From contig MU266363.1 of NCBI GenBank assembly GCA_021014945.1, forward strand, positions 101,106 through 165,105: 64,000 nucleotides of DNA, written 5' to 3'. The notes beneath the pieces were generated by a model. It searched no databases and was not told the DNA's origin. It saw only the letters and a list, made by a program, of their open reading frames with translations. Positions within the stretch are counted from its first letter, which is position 1, and each line of letters begins with the position of its first letter. A program made the translations under genes and the position numbers. The DNA comes from Leucogyrophana mollusca (lineage: Eukaryota > Basidiomycota > Agaricomycetes > Boletales). Positions 11,130 to 22,596 of the stretch are shown one piece after another.

Positions 11130-13018
11130 TCAAACAGTTTCCGATTTTGTTCTCCCCTGGGAACTCTCCATTTGGACTGGCAAATCGGGCGGCAGCGGCT
11201 GAGATACTGGCCCGGGAGACAAGTCACCAGGGGTGGTATTGCCACTGGGGGCCTCCTTCACGGCGGCTGCACTTTTCTTAATAGACAGTCCTCCTTCGTA
11301 ACCAAACCACGTGTATCTTCCACAATTAGGGCCTCGCAGAAAGAGGATGACCAACTGCCACCCATACCACGCCATGGATAGGGCCGAAGCCGCACGCCAG
11401 CCGTGCTGAATGAAAACTTTTGTGCCCACAGACGTGCCCATCACTTGTCCGATAAAGAGCTGCGAAGGACGTTAGTGCTATATAATATGTATGGGCGGCA
11501 GATTAGCATACCGATAATGTTAACACCGCGTTCAAGCGTGATCTTGCCTCCACGGATATGCTAAGTCAAGTTTGAGCCATACAACCCATAGCAAATGACA
11601 AAATGCGGTGACCTGAATATAGCTGTTGATAACGAGACTGTTTGTGCCTGCCGAAAGGCATCAAGTCCGAAGCAGAATATGACCACGGCTGCTATACTGA
11701 TTCCCCCGGCAGCAGTTTCGATGGATTGCAATACCAGGAGACACAAGGTGGCAATGAGAGTCGCATACCAAGGCACCAAACGGTCTATGATGCGGCCAAC
11801 GAACGGGCCGGTGAATATGCCCAGCCTGCAAAGGGAAGGGTGCAGAATGAATTAAAATGGCGCAATATAGAGCGCCTGAGCCCGGCTTACATCCCTACTA
11901 GGCCCATCAAGCCGATGAGCAACCTATAGAGCAGCCAGTTAGTTCAAAAATGCCGCCAACACCAATGGGTATCTCACGTGGAATAGTTATATGGGGGACC
12001 ACCCAGCAAAAACGTGAGTGTTACCCAGAAATTTGACCAACATGCCATCGATGCTATATTGATGAGCGAGGCCTGGATAAGTTTTGGTTCGGTCACCGCA
12101 TATTTTGCCAGAGAGCGCAGTATGTCGAAATACGTCAGGTCCCGGTTTTTTGCAGGATAATCCGGAATGATCCAGTAGACACCGCTTAGTACGAAGCACT
12201 GTACTCCAACAGCCATGTAGTACACGACACGCCAACTGGTGAAGTTTCCTATAACACCAGCGACAACGCGCGCCAAGAGAATCCCGAGCATTAGCCCCGA
12301 TTGGACGACAGACACGGCAGCGCTGCGGTGTTCTGGAGGGGCCAAATCGGCGGCGAACGGGAGGAGTATCTGAGGCGTGACATTGACGACGCCGAGCAAG
12401 AACGACAAGGCCAAGAACACTTTAAGGTTTCTGGTGATCGAGAGGCCAATAGTCAAACATATCGTGATGGACGCAAGCAGTAAGATGAGTTGGCGTCGTC
12501 GTACTATGTCCCCGAGAGGTGAAATGAGAAGGAGGCCAACACAGTATCTGGCAGCGAGCACGTTAATCCTGAAGCCTCATTGCGTCGGAACATAAGATTA
12601 CCCCGCTTGAATCAAGGTAGGTATCCTGTGCCCGATTAGAAATGATGTGGCCGAAAAGACAATACACGCACCTCGCAACTTCTGAGTAAGACACAGAAAA
12701 AGACTCTGATAGCTGGACTTGTAAGATAGTTCAGCATTAAGGAAGGCACTATGCCGGAGTAACACACTTAACAGTGGCTGGCAATAATATAGGTTGGCGA
12801 CGACTGGAAACAAAAGTACTAGTCGGACGTCATACGATGCTTGGACGATGGAATAGCTTACCTAGAGTACACCCCAGTCCAAATGATATATTCATGAAGA
12901 GACCAAAGTGTATGGTCTTGGCAGGATCATGGCGAAGTTTCGTTGGGATAATAAGAAATCCGAAGTTGTATTTCAGTTTCTGTGTCTCAGAGTGTCCAGC
13001 ACCGAGGATGGATTCCAT
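11130..13018 (-). CDS. MFS transporter, tandem copy C
   Basis: Third paralog of the array. The start ATG at 13018 gives MESILGAGHSETQKLKYN; the open frame runs further upstream but with no ATG. The conserved N-terminal block reads FGFLIIPTKLRHDPAKTIHFG. An intron splits T-L-V (ACT CTA G | TC GTC GCC), followed by ANLYYCQPLLS, a short exon and RIPTLIQAG. The main exon carries LLLISPLGDIVRRRQL, PFAADLAPPEHRSAAVSVV and the segment VIGNFTSWRVVYYMAVGVQ. C-terminal exons read NFWVTLTFLLGGPPYNYST, then VPWYATLIATLCLLVLQ, and MMGTSVGTKVFIQHGWRAAS before the WFGYEGG motif and a Pro/Ser-rich tail. Order, spacing and intron sites match copies A and B. The copies differ at many residues, so the duplication is not recent. 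Confidence 0.87.
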
Positions 13019-13932
13019 GTCCAGACGAATGAGAAGAGGCAAGGATGACCCCCGTAACCTTCAGGCTCCACCATGCTCATGCATCGTGAAATTTATAAGC
13101 ACGCGAGAGCTCGTGGTCCAAAGATAGACACAAGGATTAATCATTGCCTCGGGGAGTCGGCGAGGAGTCCAGGGCCTCCACATGCAAGTCGCAAATGGAC
13201 TTCTAGGAAGGTTCAACTTGAGAGTTCCGCTGTTCTGCACAAGTTTGCCGCTTCGGTCATTACCTAGTTACTAGATAGATAGTCAAGGAAGAAGTGGAGA
13301 TGGCTTTGCGACCAAGAGCAAAGCTGACCTTCGTGCCAGACATAACCGGTGCTGTAAGTACACCAGGGTGGAACACGCAAAGAATGCGTTTTCGACAAAC
13401 TTATGTACTATTGCCGAATTTGGTAATTTACACTCCGCGATTATGCCCCACGGGTTCCTTCAGTGGCCGCTCGGGCTCTTGTCATCCTCTTCTGTCGAGT
13501 TACTCCAGCTCTCGACAATACTTGTCGAATTCTCTTTCCTGCATCAAACTTGACATGTTCTAACGCAGCCCCACGCGGTAAAAGCATTGAAGCAACGCAG
13601 TGCCAACAACGAAGCTTTGCGTTCAAACACGTAAATCACATGTAGGTTATAGCTGTGCAACGCAGAATCTGGTTCCGTCGCCTCACCGTCAGTGTTTTCA
13701 TGTGATAAGAACTCCTGCCAGCAAGTTTACGCAGCACGTTAATGCCACATCTTGAAGAGAACGGGAAGCCCGCTTCCGGCAGGGTGATCTTATGTTCTTA
13801 TGGCTCTAAGAAAGGTCAACATTTCTCGCGTTTTACTATCGAAACAATTCCTGCTTAACACCACGGAATGTACAGAATTTGAAGCACTCAATCGACGCCG
13901 ACTTACTTACAATGTGTGTGGTTTAGCTGTGG
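13019..13932. other. Intergenic, promoter side of MFS copy C
   Basis: About 910 bp without a supported gene. Frames of 60-90 codons on both strands (for example plus 13294-13563) show no domains. It should contain the promoter of copy C and the 3' end of the NmrA-like gene. Confidence 0.5.
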
Positions 13933-15011
13933 CTACAAGTTAAGTACCTCTTTCACGGTCCTCCACTGATGACCAGGCCAGAGCGAATTCGAACTTCCAG
14001 CACGTTTCTCGTCATCCTTGCCCTCCGCAGCATCGAATCCTGTAGATCCGGCTCCCGAATTGAAGGCCACTTGCAGATACGTCCTGAAAGCTCCATTCTT
14101 CACACTGAGAGGAAATTCCGAGATTTGGACCACTGGCACTTTATCACCGTAAAGAGCAGCGAGCTCTCGAGGGGTCCTCCTTTCACCTTGGATACGGAAA
14201 GTGGCATTATGAAGTTGGGAGGGCGACAAGTGCGTGAGCACATAAGCCAGGAATCCTGATGCACCATCAATACACTGCGCTGACTTGACTGAAGAGCGAT
14301 TTTGCCTACCTGCAATATCAGAAACTGCCGTGAACGTCGCAGGGGTTTTTCCCTCGCCGACGATGTTGAGCTTTCCGGTTTCGTCGAGTCCAAAAAAAAA
14401 GGGGATCCACTCGATGAAGATACCAACCTGCCGACACAGATAAGTGCTGTAGTTCATAGAACGAGGAAATAGTTCTCACATAAAGACGAGCGTAAGGAAG
14501 ACCTGCAGCTACAAGAGAATCTGGCCCAAGCGACTGGTAAACTCCCTGGGAACGACAGCGGCAGTGCGTCCTTACCCACGAAGCGACTCTTCGCTCCTAA
14601 GATCCCTTCTGTATGCCCCGCAGTTGGCAGTCCGTATTCAGATGGTACAAACAGCTTCACTCCCGCCTTCTTTGCCGCTTCTGCAGCAGGGGGTTGAGCG
14701 TCGAGGTTTTCGTGATTGATGGTCGACACGACAACCTCCACGCCATGCTGGCGGAAGGCAGCAGCCAATGCAGAGACGTCAGCGTAGTCGATTGCAGTAT
14801 GGTGCGCGCCTTCAGGGATCTGTCTGGCTGTGGACGATGGCCGAGTTATCACAAGTACAGAAGCATTGTGCGCCAGAAGCTCCTAATCAGGCGCAAGGCT
14901 GGTGAATGGTACGTCCGAAAGAGCAACGACCAACACGCCTGCCTTGATAAGTGGGGTCGCGACTGTACCAATTCCAAGGACCGCGATGGATTTGTATGTT
15001 GCTTCTGACAT
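13933..15011 (-). CDS. NmrA-like / isoflavone-reductase-like NAD(P)-binding protein
   Basis: Atypical short-chain dehydrogenase of the NmrA/isoflavone reductase type; such proteins bind NAD(P) and act either as reductases or as redox sensors. The start MSEATYKSIAVLGIGTVATP at 15011 gives a Rossmann Gly-rich turn (GIGTVATP, a variant of GxxGxxG). After a small intron the frame reads NASVLVITRPSS, then VEVVVSTINHE, AGVKLFVPSEYGLPTAG (typical for the family) and GAKSRFV. A further intron leads to DSLVAAGLPYARLYV, then GIFIEWIPFFFGLDETGKLNI. The last exon starts GFLAYVLTHL and ends EVLNL at 13933. Splice sites at 14.5-14.6 kb are read by family similarity; the donor gtgttgg of the first intron is weak. 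A complete gene is likely. Confidence 0.8.
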
Positions 15012-15529
15012 ACTTAATAGACAATCAAATACGCTGCAAGGTGGGGGGACGAAAAAGAGGAGTTTGGTCTCCCCAACTTCAGCTGTCTCTCGCTCTTACT
15101 TATGGGGCCGTAGTCAGGATAGATGTGATATGTATGACGAAGCTATCACGCAACCCAGGAGGCAGTTGTCCTCAGTGTGCTCAATCACATCTCATGTAGT
15201 AGCTTCCTTACTCGTACGGTCATCTGAGCCCGTTTAGAGGTTAGTCCGCAGCAGCCAGATCAAGGTTCCGAAGGGAAAGGGGCCCGTAATGGCCCCCGCC
15301 GCTTAAGACGAGCTGCGAGGTGATGCGAAACTACCGTCAGACGTCGGGCAAAGAGCGTTGTAATTGATGACATGACTTCATATGTGCATTTGAGACGACA
15401 AGGGCGCTGCAATCCCATGCAAAGGCTCGTAATGCATTACGACAGTGAGACTGGCTGCATGATGATATTGTGACGGCATCGCAAACCTGGTTGATTCTCT
15501 AAATAATGCCTAGCGAGTCACCATAGTAT
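15012..15529. other. Intergenic
   Basis: About 520 bp between the NmrA-like gene's 5' end and the TRP4 3' end. No supported coding sequence or RNA gene seen. Confidence 0.5.
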
Positions 15530-16675
15530 CTATGCTTTTGACCCAGCCTGGTGAGCAGCATCGCGGAACGTTTCCAAAGCTTTCCAAGCCTTGCCCGATG
15601 TTATGCTCTCCATAGCCAACCGTACACCATCTTTGTAATCCATGGCCAGCCCCGCAACTATCAAGAGGGCCGATGCATTCATTAACACGAAGTGCAGAAC
15701 GGGCGTGAGGTGTGCAGGAATATCAGATCCAGAAGTGAGCAACGCCTTGAATGTCTCTGCGTTCTCGCTTGGTGTTCCGCCTGCTACCGACGACAGCGGG
15801 TGCACATCCAAGCCAAAATGCTCTGGGTGGAGCGTGGCTGTTGTGATTTTGCCATCTTTCAGCTCCCATACCCACGTATCGCCTGCACAGCTGATCTCAT
15901 CCAGTCCTTCGGCGCCACAAACGACCAGAGCGCGGCGGACGCCTCCATCAGAGAGCGACTGCGCAAATGTCTGACCAAGCTCACGCTCGGCAACGCCGAG
16001 CACCATGCCTTTGGGGCATGCGGGATTTATGAGGGGTCCTAGGACGTTGAACAGGGTGCGGAAAGGGAGAGCCTTGCGGTATGGTGCAATCATGGCAAGT
16101 GAGGGGTGATAATTGGGTGCAAGAATGAATGTGAAAGGCACTCGAGAAATGGGCATAGGTGTCCCCGGTGTTGGGACCGCGAAGACACAATCAAGACTTT
16201 GCAAGAGATCGGCTGACCCAGAGGATGAAGTAGACGCCCGACTTCCATGCTAATGGAGTACAATTTATCATTCTTGGTCAGTCGAGGTTACACTAACAGT
16301 GGGTCTCACCTTGATCACCCGAGCGCCCGCGCCTGCTGCCACAATGGCTGCAGTGGTGCTAACGTTGAAAGTATTGTGCCCGTCCCCTCCGGTCCCCACG
16401 ATATCTACCACGAAGTCCCGATCTGCACCCTCGATAACAGCTTTGAGAGCACGACTCCGGAGAACATCGGCGGCAGCGGCTAGAGATTCCGGTCGTCTCT
16501 CCACTCGTTCGACATGCAGAGCTGTTAGGAAAGAGCCGATTTGGGCTGGGAGAACGGCGTCGGGTGTGAAGAGATGACTGAGAGCTGATTTGAGATCATC
16601 GGGGGTGAAATATTCTGGAGTTTTGACGAGCTTTCCGAGCAATACTTTGAAGGATTCTGGAGTGTACTCCGACAT
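15530..16675 (-). CDS. TRP4: Anthranilate phosphoribosyltransferase (tryptophan biosynthesis)
   Basis: Transfers the phosphoribosyl group of PRPP to anthranilate, the second step of the tryptophan branch (TrpD in bacteria, TRP4 in yeast). Two exons (16675-16310, 16249-15530) total 1086 nt, 361 residues, usual for the family. The N-terminal helical domain is followed by the PRPP-binding signature DIVGTGGDGHNTFNVST. The intron then splits the region corresponding to KHG-R; exon 2 begins HGSRASTSSSGSADLL, the conserved anthranilate-binding loop. NVLGPLINPA and the GLDEIS segment, including the catalytic-site D-E pair, are present. The gene is a stand-alone trpD with no glutamine amidotransferase fusion. 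HIS1 lies 563 bp upstream on the same strand. A TGACTCA element sits about 58 bp before the ATG. Confidence 0.95.
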
Positions 16676-17238
16676 GGCGATCCTGGCAGGTTGAAAGGGC
16701 GATAGGCTGTAGTGGGACTTAGTGAAACTTTGTGACTCATCTGGTTCGTAGGTGTCACCTTTCTTATAACCAACGTAGAGCCGTACAAAGGACGCCGGGG
16801 CGCGATGATATTGATGTGCGTCGACACCCAGTGCAGGTGAGCGCCAAAAGGCTGGGTATGAGCATCGGACACTTCATTTCCGCCTAGTTCTGACCGATTT
16901 CTTGTTGATATCCCATCGCCGCGAGCTCAGCTCCAAAAATGCAACTGCTTCGCCTCTTCAAGACAACAATCAGCAACAAAGTTGAAATATGATACTATCG
17001 CCGCATGATCACGACCGGGAATACGTGGATATCTCTTGGTCTATGGCGGTACGTACGGAAGAGCCCCGCCTTTGTGAACCTTCCCGGCGCTTGGGCCCGG
17101 AACGTGACGGCGCCGCGATCACTGGACTTTCGGAACGCTATTGTGGTGAGCTCCCTCGTTGTGAAGCGACGCCTTCGCCCCAGTGCTCGCCTTATATTAT
17201 CATCCTCGCACCGTCCACCCCGAGGTGATATACACATA
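16676..17238. other. TRP4 promoter region and HIS1 3' flank
   Basis: 563 bp with no gene of its own. It contains the TGACTCA motif described separately. A few 80-codon frames have no features. Confidence 0.5.
16733..16739. promoter_or_regulatory. Gcn4/CPC1-type site TGACTCA upstream of TRP4
   Basis: A perfect TGACTCA heptamer lies 58 bp upstream of the TRP4 start. This is the consensus for the fungal bZIP activators Gcn4/Cpc1 that raise amino-acid biosynthesis genes under starvation. Such a heptamer is short enough to occur by chance; its position and the gene's function make it credible. Confidence 0.5.
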
Positions 17239-18478
17239 TTACACTCTACAGTTGTCTAGATTAAATATCATTATATCCTTCGCGCCGACCTTCACAAGCT
17301 CATCCATGATGGTGGCCGCCGCCTTCTTTTCGATCATACTACTCACCGCTACCCAGTTCTCTTCTTCTAGCGGGCTGATGGTAGGTGCCCTGCGTCCAGG
17401 GGTGATGTTGGTAGCTGCGGACAGCTGATTGCGAGAGATGTTGTACTGGCACACCACGTATCTATTCGCAGCGACAACACCTGCAATCCGGCTTGTGATA
17501 AGTCCGATCAGGGGGGTGTGGTGGGCGTGTTTTGGGACACTGGATTTGATGAGAACCGCTTCCGTGTCTAACACCGTTGCGATGGCGTGCAAACCAGCTG
17601 CACGCATGGTATCACCAGACTCTGGTGGGCTCATTGACATTTAAGCAAGTAATGATGTTCCCTTTCCTGCACTCACCTACTAAGTCGACTAAAAGGGAGG
17701 ATCGAGTTGAATGTCAACACTTCATTCCATTTCATGTTCGCTCACCTATTCCATCAGCTAGTCCTAGCGAACAAGCTGCTTCCACACTCCCTCCCACATA
17801 TTGTATTTTCGTCTTGTTGTCGCCAGTGAGCTGCATCTCACTGTCGATGTTGTCAAAGTAAGCCCCGGCAAGGACTTCGAAGCTCGTAACAACCCGCTTT
17901 CCCGCGAGCTCTTGGACACTTTTGATTGGGCCGCCTTCTGGGACTTGCACTTGCAGCGCGCATTTTCCGAATCCAAGACGTTGGATTTCAGTGACTTTAT
18001 CTTGCATATTCGCTTCTAGGATCACATCGTGACCTGTTATCCCCAAGTCCACGTTTCCGTTCCCGACGAAAGAGGGGATATCTGATGCGGGAAGGAAAAC
18101 CCTTACTATTGGTCAGATTCACCACATTAAAAAGTACATGAGCGACCTACAGCGCTATCGGATGATTCATCACAAGGCAGACATCTAGTCTGTTGTGCCT
18201 CCGAAATTGGATATCCGCGCCTGCGAGATCGAGGATTAACCTCGCATTTGAGTGGGTCAAAAGTGAGTACCCACCAGACAACATATCGATGCATTTCTCG
18301 TATAGTCGTCCTGCAGGAGACACAGCGTTAGCGCTCGTGGAAGGTGACGATCAATTTGCTCCGATGAACCTTTCTTTGGGATGGCAAAAAGCAGTCGGCC
18401 ATCTAGTGCATCTACGTCTGATCGGAGCCTATGAGTCGCATGAAAACACGCGGAATAAGCTGGAATCCACTTACTCAT
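17239..18478 (-). CDS. HIS1: ATP phosphoribosyltransferase (first step of histidine biosynthesis)
   Basis: Condenses ATP with PRPP to phosphoribosyl-ATP, the committed and feedback-inhibited step of histidine synthesis. Exons spliced by eye give GRLLFAIPKKGRLYEKCIDM, then SGADIQFRRHNRLDV, NHPIALVFLPASDIPSFVG and DLGITGHDVILEA, all family hallmarks. The PRPP-binding region follows at KIQYVGGSVEAACSLGLADGIVDLVESGDTMRAAGL. The C-terminal ACT-like regulatory domain (NISRNQLSAATNITPGRRAP through IMIFNLDNCRV) is present, so this is the long HisG form. A 12-nt exon (17688-17677) encodes the centre of GIVDLVESG. The start MSKWIPAYSACF at 18478 adds about 28 residues compared with yeast His1 and is the least certain part. 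The same strand as TRP4, 563 bp apart. Confidence 0.93.
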
Positions 18479-18554
18479 GCTTTGAGTGGATGGAGGAGGA
18501 GGGTATCTCTTGTTTGCAAAGACTCGCTAACCCTCGCTAACCGCGCCCGCTCGC

Positions 18555-18561
18555 CGAGTCA
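18555..18561 (-). promoter_or_regulatory. Near-consensus Gcn4-type motif TGACTCG upstream of HIS1
   Basis: On the minus strand TGACTCG (one mismatch to TGACTCA) lies about 80 bp upstream of the proposed HIS1 start. Paired with the perfect site before TRP4 it suggests shared general amino-acid control, but a single-mismatch heptamer alone is weak. Confidence 0.3.
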
Positions 18562-18578
18562 AGTCTTCGTAAAATTTC

Positions 18579-20806
18579 CTAAAAGGGATGACTACCATTT
18601 TGGCACGTGGGCTTGAGGCTTGAGCAGATGCTCGTCCTCCGATAATCGATCCAACGTGCATGATCCTCGTGGCTTTGAGCTCGAGCAGACACCCAGTCGA
18701 AGATTCTACCATACCAAAGGGCTGGTCCCTGTCGAGCCCAAGCCCCATGTGAATGGTAGAAGCACCATCCCAAGCACTTTCACACAAATTCAATTCGTTA
18801 CACCGTGACAAACCGAGGGGGACATTGATCCGTCAGTATGGCCTCGAGAGGAAAAAGGTGTGAGCGGACACGTTCCTGGGCCTGAAACCTGAAACAAGAA
18901 GAACCACCAGTTCCAGCAGCCTTCTTACCATAGCAGTACATCTGCTTGCGGTTGCAGTGTTCAGAGGACAGGATTGGCTTCATTCTATAACTTTTGTTTC
19001 ACACCTCTGCTGTCTTTCGATGATCCTAGTAAGCAATGGGATAGAACTCGACCCACAATGCTCGGCCCCTCCGCCGCAACCACTACGGCACGTCCACGTC
19101 AGCACCGGGCCCCGATTGGCATGCACTAACCGTCTCAGTTTCGTGATATCGGCATCGACATATATCACTCCATTTGTCGGTTGCGGTTGCTTTGTTACCT
19201 TATCTCTCGAGCTGTTCTGTTCTGCAGATCTGACGATTCTTGAACTCCGAGTCCCAAGTTGACGGATCGACCTCCCATCCTAATCAAGTTTCCAGAGGTC
19301 TTGATTCAGCGAAATCTCGAAATACGTCTAGGTACCCGGAATGAGGGTTGCAATGAAAAAGACAATCCTGACAGACTCACCAACACCAATAGCATTATCT
19401 CGCCCACGAAGGAGAAATCCCGGAAATTGCATGTCGAGCCCAAGATACCGCTCCGTAGATAAGAGATAAAATCAGAGAAAATGCTATTATTGCGCGAGAT
19501 CGCGATGGCAAGGAATGGGAACACATGTACAAGACATTGGCACCTGTGTAAGACGCCGTGTCTCCGGTTTTGACATATGATGATTGTATCTCACCGAAAA
19601 ATGATGCAGCGACGGGGGACGGAAACAAGGGGACCGTTTTGTGGGTATACGATTGGGCGTTTGGCGCGTCGAATGACTGACATCGAGCGAGCTGAGCATA
19701 AGTGACTCGCAGTGCGGATTCCAGAGCGCTATCGCCGTTTGCTCGATTGAAAACAATGCTTAGACACTGATGCGATGGCGAAGATCGACCCGAGACATTG
19801 AAGCCCGCACGACCTATATTTGTTGCACCACGGAGCCGAGAACGCGAACCTCCGCCGTCACAAACACTCAATACTTATCACTATCAGACGTGGCCACGAT
19901 CCATCTGCAGAACATCTTTTCGTACGAAGAAGGCAAATTGCCAAAAGTCGCTTTAGCTGCCGCGGCGGGATGTGACGCCGGGTATGATGCAACGGTCGGT
20001 GTAACTCGGTGGCAGAAGGATGGTCCTAGCGCCGAATCGAAGAACCAGAACCAGAAGTTGCACGACCGGTCGGACAACGTTTTTCCATGCTACGGCCACG
20101 CTCCAATTTGGGGGAGACCATCTGGGGAGATGTCTCGCGTGCGCCAGAGAATATTGCTGCTCTCTGCCCGCGATGACTAGGTGTGGCGCAGCCAATAGCA
20201 GGGCAGCAGAAATGGCCGCAAGAGACCAAATTAGAATAGAGCTATGGGCAGGGTACTAGAGCCCTTCGAGAGCTAAGTATACCGAGCGCAGCAACGGTAT
20301 CTCCAGCAACAATGCAGAGATCGCCGGTCAGAAACTGATAGCGGACCGCTCGAAGCCGTCAACCACAGGAGCCATGCCAGAAGGGGAATTAAGAAGTATG
20401 GAAGCTGACCGACGAGTGCGCAGTTGGATAGAGGGTATGAAGTTAAGTGGAATAAGCGGTAGAAATGCCCCACTTGTCCAGACACGGGAATCAGCGAATG
20501 TTCACCGAGCGCGCGACTGGTGTCTCCGTGGCCAAAGTTCTTGGGTAAGGCGATCGTAATGAATAAAGAGCATGCAACCTTGCGTTCACGTGAGAGGGGG
20601 GACTGCGTGACACCAGCGGAAAGCGCGTGAACAAAGCGGTTAAAACAGATGAAATGAAACCCAAGATTGACCGCTGAGAAATCCGAGGTAAAACGTCGCC
20701 GTCGTAAGAGGCACCTGACGAAAGTCCGAAGTGATGTTTGGTCGCTTAGCATTGGTCGAATTCTCTGGAAGACCGTTGACGGTGTACAGCAAGACTTTGG
20801 CCTCAA
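18579..20806 (-). other. Unresolved coding-like region with hydrophobic segments
   Basis: Several minus-strand segments look partly protein-coding, but I could not assemble a gene. A 177-codon frame (20806-20273) is rich in Leu/Trp. Another phase near 20310-20340 reads FLTGDLCIVAGDTVAALG and, across a possible short intron, SILIWSLAAISAALLLAAPH, which looks like a membrane helix. Another frame (19871-19395) ends in a second hydrophobic run, AIIAFSLILSLIYGAVSW, after a plausible intron with cggtgaga...tacacag borders. Frames change between pieces and no family motif is visible. It could be an intron-rich membrane protein gene or a decayed one. Confidence 0.3.
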
Positions 20807-21516
20807 GGCGGCTCCGAAATTTCAACCGCGAAACCCAGCACAGGAGAACGTGCATTGAACGAGGGCTGATATTATTACCACCGCGACATCTTACTGGGTG
20901 GAACCTAGAGCAGTTGGACACGGTGAGAAATACCGAAAAAAACAAGCATTTACGGCACAGAGGAGCGGTAAAATGTTCCTCAGGTGAGACCAGACTAATG
21001 AGGCTGCTGCAGGCCAATTCAGCGTGTCGCCCGCGCCGAAACTGGTTAATTGCACGATGAGGCTAATGAGTGACCTTGAGCTGGTGTTACCAGTTTTTGG
21101 AGACATGAGTCTCCAAGACGAAGGAGATAAGGAAAGAATATGGAAGGTGTTGGCAGTATGATAAAGCTGCAATGATAAACGACGGAATGGAGACATTCGG
21201 AGAGTCGTCGGGGGGTAGGGTTCCTGGCATGATTTAGAGAAGAATCAGGCATGATTTCATCTGGACTTTCCAAGGTGTGACAGCGTGATCGAGTCCGAAA
21301 ACAGCCGGTGGAGCTGAAAGAGGCAAAAAATTCGGAGTAACTGTTGATTTCATACTCCGCCTTGCTGGGACGCGCACAACCAACGAATTACGCGGCCTGC
21401 GACCATACTCTGTGCTGTTTCGAAGATCTCCGTCCGTACTCTCATCCATCGTATATACCTATCTCAGCGCGTGCTTTTTCTCGCCTTTTCGCACTCCCTG
21501 CACCCCATCCTGCTAA
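20807..21516. other. Intergenic, PRE7 promoter side
   Basis: About 700 bp. Overlapping short frames without domain features; should contain the PRE7 promoter. No motif I can name with confidence. Confidence 0.45.
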
Positions 21517-22596
21517 ATGCTCATGCCTGACATGGCCTCTCTCGCTCACCCTCAACAGAGGCAGTTCAATCCCTACAGTGAGAATGGTGGAACTATCCTA
21601 GCCATTGCCGGTGCGGATTTCAGTGTCATTGCTGGTGACACAAGGCAGAGCGAGGGTTACAGCATCCAGACGCGATATGCACCAAAGGTCTTTCGATTGT
21701 ACGCGCGTTTCTTGCTTCTTATCCATCCCCTCATTATCACTTGAATCCAGGACTGATCGCGCTGTGCTGGCCGTCAATGGGTTTGCGGCGGACGGCAATA
21801 TGTTTGTGAAGAAAGTAAAGCAACGTCTAGAGGTGCGTTCATCGTGACGATTTTTGTCACCGTATATTCATTGCAATTGCTTAGTGGTACCGCCACGCTC
21901 ATGCAAAAGACATGCCTCTGCGTGCAATCGCCCGATTGATTCAAACAATGTTGTACGCACGCCGATTCTTTCCTTACTATGTGTATAACATCTTGGGTGG
22001 CATCGAAGAAGATGGTTCGTCATCTCGCGTGTCTGTCTTCGAACCCCGCTGATTTTCTTGCACGAACTCAGGCACCGGCGCTGTCTACTCATTCGATCCC
22101 GTGGGCTCGTATGAACGGGAAGCCTGCCGCGCAGCAGGTGCAGCATCGTCATTAGTCCAGCCATTCCTGGACAATCAGGTAAGCTCGCCGTGCTCGTCTC
22201 TTATTTCCCAGCCGCACCTCCGATCCTTCCCCGATGTGGGCCCGTTATTCGGGTGCTGATTCTGCTCCTAACAGATCTACTTCAAGAATCAACGACCTGC
22301 TCCCGGCACGTCACATCCCGTACATCTTCCCTTACCTACTGTTCTCTCGATAGTGATCGACTCGTTCACGAGCGCGACTGAGCGCCACATCGAGGTATAT
22401 CTCCTATTTCCGCTTGGCGCTCAGTTAATGCTCATCAATGTCAATCTAGGTTGGTGATGGGCTAGAAATATACGTTGTTCTTGCCAAAGGACGCAATCTC
22501 CAAGGCCTGGAGGGCATCAGAGGCATGCAGGAACTAACGGTGACGGAAGATGGTGAACGCGTGTTCGTTGTGCGGAGAGAACTGAAGAAAGATTAA
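21517..22596 (+). CDS. PRE7: 20S proteasome subunit beta-6 (beta type-1)
   Basis: Non-catalytic beta subunit of the 20S proteasome core ring. Six or more exons read in order: [20 protein letters not shown] with [60 protein letters not shown] with [48 protein letters not shown]; and [14 protein letters not shown], ending RRELKKD at 22596. The block around GGTIL with AGDTR and the N-YNILGG motif are typical for yeast Pre7/human PSMB1. The start at 21517 gives MLMPDMASL; a second ATG six residues in (MASLAH) could be used. The short N-terminal extension is typical of the unprocessed or partly processed beta subunits. ROT1 lies downstream on the same strand. Confidence 0.92.

Noticed and set aside
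6236..13018. A secondary-metabolite cluster around the three transporters
   Set aside because: No backbone enzyme (PKS, NRPS, terpene cyclase), P450 or specific regulator was found nearby; the NmrA-like gene alone is not enough.
20273..20806. The 177-codon minus frame as a complete gene
   Set aside because: It is Leu/Trp-rich with many rare-looking junctions, has no domain, and better protein-like text lies in a different phase of the same DNA.
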